Source: Falsiroseomonas sp051433165 (GTDB taxonomy: Bacteria > Pseudomonadota > Alphaproteobacteria > Acetobacterales > Acetobacteraceae). Taken from it: a DNA stretch of 64,000 bases. The notes beneath the pieces were generated by a model, which saw nothing but the letters and a program-made list of their open reading frames with translations, was not told the origin of the DNA and ran no database searches. The translations under genes were made by a program, and so were the position numbers. Numbering within the stretch: position 1 is the stretch's first letter; each line of letters opens with the position of its first letter. Below are positions 58,554 through 64,000 of this stretch, piece after piece. The DNA lies in assembly GCF_051433165.1 (NCBI RefSeq), contig NZ_JBHMFS010000002.1, positions 1-64,000 of the forward strand, in the 5' to 3' direction.

Positions 58554-59752
58554 CCCCCTCCACCATCACCTGCGTCCGCACCCTGCGCGTGCCGGAACGC
58601 GCCAACATCCTGTGGGTCGAGATCGAGACGGCCGAGGGCCTCACCGGCCTCGGCGAGAGTTTTCGCGGCGCCGCGGCGGTGGAGGGCCAGATCCACGAAC
58701 TGGTCGCCCCTTACCTGCTGGGCCAGGATTCGCGGAACATCGAGCGCATCCACCGGCACCTGATGACGCCCTATGTCGGCTTCGGCGCGTCCTCCGCCGA
58801 GATGCGCGCGGCCTCCGCGGTTGATATCGCGCTGTGGGACCTGATGGGCCAGCGGCTTGGGGTGCCGGTGCATGAAGCGCTGGGCGGGCTGAGCCGGGAC
58901 CGCATCCGCGCCTACAACACCTGCGCCGGCTACGACTACAACTCGGCCCGGGACCGCCGCGACGTCCGGGACGGGGAGGCCGCGATCGGCCCCTATGACG
59001 ATCAGGTCGCCTTCATGCAGCGCGCCGATGAACTGGCGCATTCGCTGCTGGAGGAAGGCTTCACGGCGATGAAGATCTGGCCCTTCGACGTCTATGCGCC
59101 GGCCTCCGGCGGCCAGGTGATGAACCTGGATGATCTGAAGAAGGGCATGGAGCCGTTCGAGAAGATCAGGCGCGCGGTGGGCGACCGGATGGAGGTGATG
59201 GCGGAGCTGCACTCCATCTTCTCCCTGCCCGCGGCCACCCGCATCTGCCAGGCGCTGGCCCCGATCCGGCCCTTCTGGGTGGAGGACCCGATCTGCAAGA
59301 TGGACGACACCGCCGCCCTGGTGGAGCTGCGCCGCAGCGTGCCGGGCGTGCCGATCTGCGCCAGTGAGACGCTGGGGGGCAAGGTCGCCTTCCGGGACCT
59401 GCTGGTGGCCGGCGCGACCGATGTGGTGATGGTGGACCTGACCTGGTGCGGCGGGCTGACGGAGGCGCGCAAGATCGCGGCGCTGGCGGAGTCCTGGGCG
59501 CGGCCGGTCGCACCACATGACTGCACCGGGCCGGTGACGCTGGTGGCCAGCCTGCACTTTGCGCTGCACGCCGCGACGGCGATTTTCCAGGAGGTGGTGC
59601 GCGCGACGCTCGCCACCTGGTACCGCGACCTGGTGACGGAACTGCCGCGCGTAGAGAAGGGCTTCTGCTACCCCATGCAGGGGCCGGGGCTGGGCACGAA
59701 GCTTCAGCAGGATACCCGCAAGCGCGCGGCGGTGCGGGAAAGCCGCGCCTGA
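58550..59752 (+). CDS. Mandelate racemase/muconate lactonizing enzyme family (acid-sugar dehydratase-like)
   Basis: The product has 400 residues from ATG 58550, overlapping the receptor gene by ATGA. Enolase-superfamily motifs are visible: an N-terminal capping domain, FTAMKIWPFDVYAP in the beta2 strand, MEVMAELHSIFS with a metal-binding Glu, RPFWVEDPIC with Glu and Asp ligands, and ICASETLGGK with another Glu. The late VAPHDCTGPV His fits a mannonate/galactonate dehydratase-type active site. These enzymes dehydrate or racemise acid sugars. The exact substrate is not predictable; coupling to a carboxylate receptor supports uptake and breakdown of a sugar acid. Confidence 0.85.
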   Translation: MTPSTITCVRTLRVPERANILWVEIETAEGLTGLGESFRGAAAVEGQIHELVAPYLLGQDSRNIERIHRHLMTPYVGFGASSAEMRAASAVDIALWDLMGQRLGVPVHEALGGLSRDRIRAYNTCAGYDYNSARDRRDVRDGEAAIGPYDDQVAFMQRADELAHSLLEEGFTAMKIWPFDVYAPASGGQVMNLDDLKKGMEPFEKIRRAVGDRMEVMAELHSIFSLPAATRICQALAPIRPFWVEDPICKMDDTAALVELRRSVPGVPICASETLGGKVAFRDLLVAGATDVVMVDLTWCGGLTEARKIAALAESWARPVAPHDCTGPVTLVASLHFALHAATAIFQEVVRATLATWYRDLVTELPRVEKGFCYPMQGPGLGTKLQQDTRKRAAVRESRA

Positions 59753-61227
59753 ACCTCGATGCCAAGCTCGGCGATGCGGCGCCGGACCGGCTGCTGGTTG
59801 CCTGCACCGCCTATCTGCTGGTCCCGGCGCTGATCTTCGCGGCCGGGTTCTTCGCCTGGCCCTGGGCCATCGCCTCCGTCCTCACCGGCGCAGTCGGCCT
59901 GGCGATGGTGCCAGGCTGGCGTGGCGCCTGGCCGCTGGCGCGTGGTACCACAATGGCCTGCCTCATCGGCGGGCTTGCCTGGTGCGTCGGCAGCAGCGGC
60001 ACCCACCATCTTCTTTATGCGCCGATGGATTGGCAGATCCGCGATGCGGTGATGCGCGACCTGGCGCTCGGCCCCTGGCCGGTGGGCTATGTGGTGGGCG
60101 ATGCCGTCTGGTTGCTGCGCGCGCCGCTCGGCTACTACATGCCCGCCGCACTGGCCGGGCGGATCGGTGGGCTGGGCGTGGCGCAGGCGGCGCTGTTCGT
60201 CTGGACGGCGCTTGGCCTGGCGCTGGTGCTCGCGCTGCTGGCGGCGCTGGCGCGGCAGGCGGGGGTGCGGGCGCGCTGGCTGGTGCTGGTCTTCCTGACC
60301 TTCGGCGGGCTGGACCTGCTGCCCAACATCTGGCTCGACCTGACGGATGGCACGGGCCTCGCCAGCTATTGGGGCCGTGGCGGGGAATGGTGGGCGCGTA
60401 TCTTCCAGTATTCGGGGCATGTGACGCTGCTGCTCTGGGTGCCGAACCATGCGCTGGCAGCCTGGATTCCGGCGCTGCTGTTGCTGCGCCATGCGAGGCG
60501 GCCGGAATTCCTGCGCGTCGTCGCGGTACCCCTGGCTGCGGCGGCGGCCTGGTCGCCGCTGGGGGCGCTGGGAGCGGGGCTGATGGCCGGGGTAGTGGCG
60601 CTGTCCGGCGGGTTCTGGCGCGCAGCGCTCATCGGGCCAGCGAATTGGCTGGGCGTGGCGTTGGCGGTGCCGCTGGCCTGGTTCCTCACCGCCGGGTCCA
60701 GCGAAATTCCACATGCCGCGCTGGTTGCGCAGCACGGGCTGGGGGTACTGCCGCGCCTGGCGCTGTTTCTCGCTATCGAATTCGGCGTCATCGCCGCCGC
60801 GACGCTGCTGGTGTTGCGGTCCCGCCTTCTGGAGTCGGGGCTGGTGATGCTGGCGCTCCTGCCGCTGTATATGTTCGGACCGGGCAATGAGATGACGATG
60901 CGGACCGGCATGGCGCCGCTGGCGGTGCTGGCGGTGGCCGCTGGCTGCGCGGTGCAGCTCGCGGCGGAGTGGCGTCGGCGGCTGTTGGCGGGGTTGCTGC
61001 TGGTGGCGGCGGTGGGACAGGGGATGGAGGCGTCCGCACTGTCCCATGCCGCCTGGGCGCCCAGCCGCGACTGCTCACTGCCGGAGGCCGCGGCGCAATC
61101 GGTCTTCAATGCCACCAACTGGTCCCACTATGTGGTGCATTGGCCGGAGGCGGCGCTGCGCCGCCTGATCGCCCCTCCGGTGATGCGGAGTATCATACCC
61201 GGCGCGATCGGCCGATGCTGGCCGTAG
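59749..61227 (+). CDS. Polytopic membrane protein, probable CTG start
   Basis: The first ATG of the frame (59905) would remove a clear helix that is in frame upstream (YLLVPALIFAAGFFAWPWAI). No in-frame ATG, GTG or TTG precedes that helix, but CTG at 59749 overlaps the stop of the previous gene in the CTGA pattern, like the ATGA/GTGA overlaps nearby. From there the protein has 492 residues and roughly ten membrane helices, with loops such as NIWLDLTDGTGLASYWGRGG. A late, helix-poor tail ends after ATNWSHYVVHWPEAALRRL. It resembles multi-pass glycosyltransferase or exporter proteins in layout, but I do not recognise the family. Start and function are uncertain. Confidence 0.6.
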   Translation: MNLDAKLGDAAPDRLLVACTAYLLVPALIFAAGFFAWPWAIASVLTGAVGLAMVPGWRGAWPLARGTTMACLIGGLAWCVGSSGTHHLLYAPMDWQIRDAVMRDLALGPWPVGYVVGDAVWLLRAPLGYYMPAALAGRIGGLGVAQAALFVWTALGLALVLALLAALARQAGVRARWLVLVFLTFGGLDLLPNIWLDLTDGTGLASYWGRGGEWWARIFQYSGHVTLLLWVPNHALAAWIPALLLLRHARRPEFLRVVAVPLAAAAAWSPLGALGAGLMAGVVALSGGFWRAALIGPANWLGVALAVPLAWFLTAGSSEIPHAALVAQHGLGVLPRLALFLAIEFGVIAAATLLVLRSRLLESGLVMLALLPLYMFGPGNEMTMRTGMAPLAVLAVAAGCAVQLAAEWRRRLLAGLLLVAAVGQGMEASALSHAAWAPSRDCSLPEAAAQSVFNATNWSHYVVHWPEAALRRLIAPPVMRSIIPGAIGRCWP

Positions 61228-61239
61228 CAGCGCCGAACC

Positions 61240-61704
61240 CTATCGGATCGGCACGGCGGAGACCGCATTGTAGGGCGAGCCGTCGATCAGCCGCGTGGAC
61301 CAGGCGAGATAGACCACCGCGTTGCGTTCCTCATCCACGAAGCGATGCACGCGGGTTTCCTTGAAGAACAGGCTGGTGCTGCTTTCGAACACCACCTCGC
61401 CCCGGTCCCCGCGGCGGGCGCCGGGCTGCACTTCCACGGGGCCGGTCGCGGTGCAGTTCAGCGCAAAACGGGCCGGATCCTCGGCCACGCCCAGCATGCC
61501 GGAGAGGCCGCCCGTGCGGGCCTGGCTGATGTAGCAGGACACGCCCCGCACCTCCGGGTCGTTGAAGCGTTCCACCACCACGCGGTGGCTGCGGGTCAGG
61601 CCGAGATTGGTGATGGCCGTGTTCACATGGCCGATCTCCTTGGTCTCATCGGCCCAGGCGGGGGTAGCGGCCAGCAGCAGCAGGCAGGCGAGCAGGCGGT
61701 GCAT
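61240..61704 (-). CDS. creA: CreA family protein
   Basis: The product has 154 residues from ATG 61704, with AAGGAAAA upstream. A signal peptide (LLACLLLLAATPAWA) precedes a single domain with the family motifs VVVERFNDPEVRGVSCYISQ, LFFKETRVHRFVDEERNAVV and the C-terminal VYLAWSTRLIDGSPYNAVSA. CreA is a periplasmic protein of unknown function. The gene lies 35 bases downstream of the ggt-type gene on the same strand, and it is convergent with the membrane protein upstream of it on the plus strand. Confidence 0.87.
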   Translation of the reverse strand: MHRLLACLLLLAATPAWADETKEIGHVNTAITNLGLTRSHRVVVERFNDPEVRGVSCYISQARTGGLSGMLGVAEDPARFALNCTATGPVEVQPGARRGDRGEVVFESSTSLFFKETRVHRFVDEERNAVVYLAWSTRLIDGSPYNAVSAVPIR

Positions 61705-61739
61705 GGGTCGTTTTCCTTTAATCACCAAGGGTTTTGGAC

Positions 61740-63416
61740 TTAATCGCCGATGGCGATGCCCTCGCGCCGTGGGTCGGCTGCCCCCCAGATACCGCGGGGC
61801 GTGATGCGGATCGCGGTCAGACCCGAATTGATGTCCCGCACATCCACGCGATGACCGCGTGCCTGAAGCGCCGGAGCCAGGGCGGCGGCTTGCGTGCCGG
61901 CTTCCAGTTCCAGCGCCGCTGTGCCGACCACGCCGATGCGCGGCAGGGCCAGCGCGGCGTCCGGCGCGAGGTCCCAATCCAGCATGGCGACCAGGGACTG
62001 CGCAACATGGCCGATGATGCGCGCGCCGCCGGCGGAACCCAGCAGCAGCGCGGCGCGCCCCTCCGCATCCACCACGATGGTGGGGGACATGGAGGAACGT
62101 GGCCGCTTGCCTGCCTCGACCCGGTTGGCGACGGGGCGGCCCTCCACCTCCGGCAAGAAGCTGAAATCGGTGAGTTCGTTGTTTAGCAGGAAGCCGCCGA
62201 CGAAGATGCGGCTGCCCATGGCGGATTCGATGGTCGAGGTCATGGAGACGGCATTGCCGGCGCCATCCACCACCGAGAGATGGCTGGTGCCGCTGCCATG
62301 TTCCGCCGGCTGCGGCGCCAGCCCGGCCTGCCGCCAGCGCGGATTGCCGGGGCGGGGCGGGGGCATGGCGCGGTCGCGATCCAGAAGCTGGGCACGGCTG
62401 GTGAGGTAGGCGGCATCCAGCAGGCCGGCGACCGGCACGCGCTGGAAATCCGCATCGGCCAGGTAGAGATTGCGATCGGCGAAGGCGAGGCGTCCGGCCT
62501 CCCCCAGCAGATGCGCCGCATCGGCGCTGTCGGGGGCCAGGGCGGCGAGGTCGAAATGTTCCAGCACGCCGAGGATCTGGCCCACCGCAACGCCGCCGGA
62601 GCTTGGCGGGCCGAAGCCGCAGAGGCGCCAGGTGCGGTAGGGGGCGCAGACCGGGGCGCGGCGGGCGGGCGCGTAGCCGGCCAGGTCAGCCGCCGTCATG
62701 CCGCCAGGGTTCGCATGGGTCTGCACCGCTGTGGCGATGGTCTCGGCCAGCGTGCCGCGATGCAGCGCATCCGCCCCCTGCTGCGCCACCTGGCGCAGCG
62801 TCGCGGCCAGCGCCGGGTTGCGGAGCAGGTGGCCGGCCGGCCAGGGCGCGCCATCGGTACCGAAGAAATAGGCGCGTGCGCCAGGGTCGCGCCGCAGCGA
62901 GTCGGCGCTGCCTGCGATGGCGGCGGCGAGGCGTGGGGAGACCTCAAACCCCTGCTCAGCGAGGGCGATGGTGGGTGCCATCAGCCGCGCCCAGGGCAAG
63001 CGGCCATGTTCGCGATGCGCCGCCTCCAGCATCCGCAGCAGGCCGGGCACGCCAACGCTGCGGCCGCCTTCCATGGCCTGGGCAAAGGACATCGGTGTGC
63101 CATCCGGGTTCAGGAACAGGCGCGGGGTGGCGGCGGCGGGTGCTGTTTCCCGGCCGTCCCAGGCCTGGATTTCCAGGCTCTGGCCATCCTGGTGCAGCAG
63201 CAGGGCGCCGCCGCCGATGCCGCTGGCCTGGGGCTCCGTCAGCGTCAGCAGCACGGCGGCGGCGATCGCGGCGTCCAGCGCGGAGCCACCCTCCCGCAGC
63301 ACCTCCCGCGCCGCGTGGCTGGCGTGCGGATTGGCGGTGGCCGCCATGTGCCGCTGCGCCGGCTGCGCCAAAGCGGGCCAGGCGAGAAGGAGAAGCAGAA
63401 GGACTCGAAGCGCCAT
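61740..63416 (-). CDS. ggt: Gamma-glutamyltransferase
   Basis: Periplasmic enzyme hydrolysing or transferring gamma-glutamyl groups from glutathione and related compounds. It has 558 residues from ATG 63416, which has AGGTGGT upstream and begins with a signal peptide (LLLLLLAWPALAQ). Autoprocessing should occur at Thr377 (GSGTSHLSVVD) to form large and small subunits. Other conserved motifs are ASGIGGGALLLHQ, where the Arg/Glu-binding region begins, and the small-subunit segments NNELTDFS and RPRSSMSPTIVV and SAGGARII. The length is typical. The gene is divergent from yraN. Confidence 0.92.
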   Translation of the reverse strand: MALRVLLLLLLAWPALAQPAQRHMAATANPHASHAAREVLREGGSALDAAIAAAVLLTLTEPQASGIGGGALLLHQDGQSLEIQAWDGRETAPAAATPRLFLNPDGTPMSFAQAMEGGRSVGVPGLLRMLEAAHREHGRLPWARLMAPTIALAEQGFEVSPRLAAAIAGSADSLRRDPGARAYFFGTDGAPWPAGHLLRNPALAATLRQVAQQGADALHRGTLAETIATAVQTHANPGGMTAADLAGYAPARRAPVCAPYRTWRLCGFGPPSSGGVAVGQILGVLEHFDLAALAPDSADAAHLLGEAGRLAFADRNLYLADADFQRVPVAGLLDAAYLTSRAQLLDRDRAMPPPRPGNPRWRQAGLAPQPAEHGSGTSHLSVVDGAGNAVSMTSTIESAMGSRIFVGGFLLNNELTDFSFLPEVEGRPVANRVEAGKRPRSSMSPTIVVDAEGRAALLLGSAGGARIIGHVAQSLVAMLDWDLAPDAALALPRIGVVGTAALELEAGTQAAALAPALQARGHRVDVRDINSGLTAIRITPRGIWGAADPRREGIAIGD

Positions 63417-63450
63417 TGGGACCACCTGCGTGATGCGGCTAGTCTAGGTT

Positions 63451-63834
63451 ATGCCCGAAGCCAGCGTCATGCGCCGTACCGTGAAACAGGCCTCCGAGGC
63501 GCGCGGCCGCCAGGCGGAGGCGGCGGCGGAGGCCGCGCTGGCGCAGGACGGCTTTGCCACCCTGGCCCGCCGGGTACGGACCGGGGCCGGCGAGATTGAT
63601 CTGGTGGTGGAACGCGCCGGGCTGCTGGTGTTCGTCGAGGTGAAGGCGCGCGCCACGCTGACCGATGCCGCCTTCGCCCTCGGCCCACGCCAGCAGGCCC
63701 GGCTGATGGCCGCCGCCGAGGCGTGGATGGCGGCCAACCCGGGCCATGGCGCGGAGGGTGTGCGCTTCGACGTGCTGCTGGTGGATGGGCAGGGACGGGT
63801 GCGCCGGGTGGCGGACGCTTTTCGGGCGGGCTGA
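63451..63834 (+). CDS. yraN: YraN/UPF0102 family protein
   Basis: The product has 127 residues from ATG 63451. It has the PD-(D/E)xK nuclease-like core typical of the family: GEIDLVVERAGLLVFVEVKA, where Asp, Glu and Lys match the active-site pattern, plus an N-terminal GRQAEAAAE helix. Its cellular role is unresolved; a resolvase-like nuclease has been suggested for relatives. It is divergent from ggt and convergent with panC. Confidence 0.9.
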   Translation: MPEASVMRRTVKQASEARGRQAEAAAEAALAQDGFATLARRVRTGAGEIDLVVERAGLLVFVEVKARATLTDAAFALGPRQQARLMAAAEAWMAANPGHGAEGVRFDVLLVDGQGRVRRVADAFRAG

Positions 63835-63835
63835 G

Positions 63836-64000
63836 TTACAGCGCCATATTGTCCAGCAGCCGCACCTCGCCCAGCCGGGCCGCCGCCAGCAGCCGGCCCG
63901 GGCCGCCTTCCCAGGGCCGCAGCGTTTCCGGCTGCACCATTGCGAGATAGTCCGGCGTGAAGCCGGCCTCCTGCAATTGCCGCGTTGCCCGGTCCAGCAC
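63836..64000 (-). CDS. panC: Pantothenate synthetase, C-terminal fragment
   Basis: Only the last 54 residues are in the window; the gene continues beyond the right edge. The sequence GFTPDYLAMVQPETL followed by LLAAARLGEVRLLDNMAL is the conserved C-terminal subdomain of pantoate-beta-alanine ligase, which makes pantothenate from pantoate, beta-alanine and ATP. The stop codon (TAA, 63836-63838) lies two bases after the stop of the convergent yraN gene. Confidence 0.9.
   Translation of the reverse strand: MLDRATRQLQEAGFTPDYLAMVQPETLRPWEGGPGRLLAAARLGEVRLLDNMAL

Overview
The window is high-GC, densely coded chromosomal DNA of an alphaproteobacterium, most likely a Roseomonas-like member of the Acetobacteraceae. 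The evidence is the strong GC bias, the gene order rpsB-tsf-pyrH-frr-uppS-cdsA-dxr-rseP-bamA-skp-lpxD-fabZ-lpxA-lpxI, a PopZ-type polar organiser beside tolC and valS, the block gltX/comEC/lexA/moeA-moaC-trpC-trpD-trpG, and a GTTC-N7-GTTC LexA operator of the alphaproteobacterial type. The genus is inference; no rRNA gene is present. I see no insertion sequence, prophage or CRISPR array. The first 29 bases are a pure C run that looks like a contig-end artefact.

Layout. 1-3186 (minus): a truncated glycosyltransferase and a tandem double glycosyltransferase, probably for a surface polysaccharide. 3484-20304 (plus): translation factors, isoprenoid and phospholipid precursor enzymes, outer-membrane assembly and lipid A genes, then gloA and ycjX-ycjF. 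The genes are tightly packed, often with GTGA or ATGA overlaps. lpxB is not where it often lies, after lpxI. 20343-22334: a PrpB-like lyase, a HAD phosphatase, tRNA-Asn and tRNA-Cys. 22511-28178 (plus): a hairpin array, then pcm-like, tolC, popZ and valS. 28237-33872 (minus): small accessory genes (cupin, CHAP amidase, RidA, oxidoreductase, MFS exporter, lipoprotein). 33935-35206 (plus): an amidase.

35275-42003 (minus) is the most distinctive metabolic block. It is a translationally coupled set of carbon monoxide dehydrogenase-type accessory genes (coxG, coxD, coxE, two-gene xdhC/coxI, a molybdopterin-binding/nucleotidyltransferase fusion, and a methyltransferase) with no coxMSL structural genes in the window. 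These genes would mature a molybdenum hydroxylase encoded elsewhere. moeA and moaC at 53334-55009 belong to the same cofactor pathway. 42171-43592 is an antiporter, followed on the minus strand by a 1329-residue protein made almost wholly of RTX calcium-binding repeats.

47725-57442 holds a membrane protein, gltX, comEC (plus), an unlisted 38-residue ORF with an excellent ribosome binding site, lexA with its own SOS box, and moeA-moaC-trpC-trpD-trpG. 57576-61227 (plus) is a likely acid-sugar or carboxylate uptake and catabolism pair (TTT solute receptor plus enolase-superfamily dehydratase), followed by a polytopic membrane protein that may start at CTG. The window ends with creA, a gamma-glutamyltransferase, yraN and the 3' end of panC.

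The most unexplained signals are in non-coding DNA: a tandem 47-bp repeat before frr, paired GGCGC hairpins before rseP, a three-unit hairpin array before the pcm-like gene, and a nested palindrome after valS that resembles part of the frr repeat.
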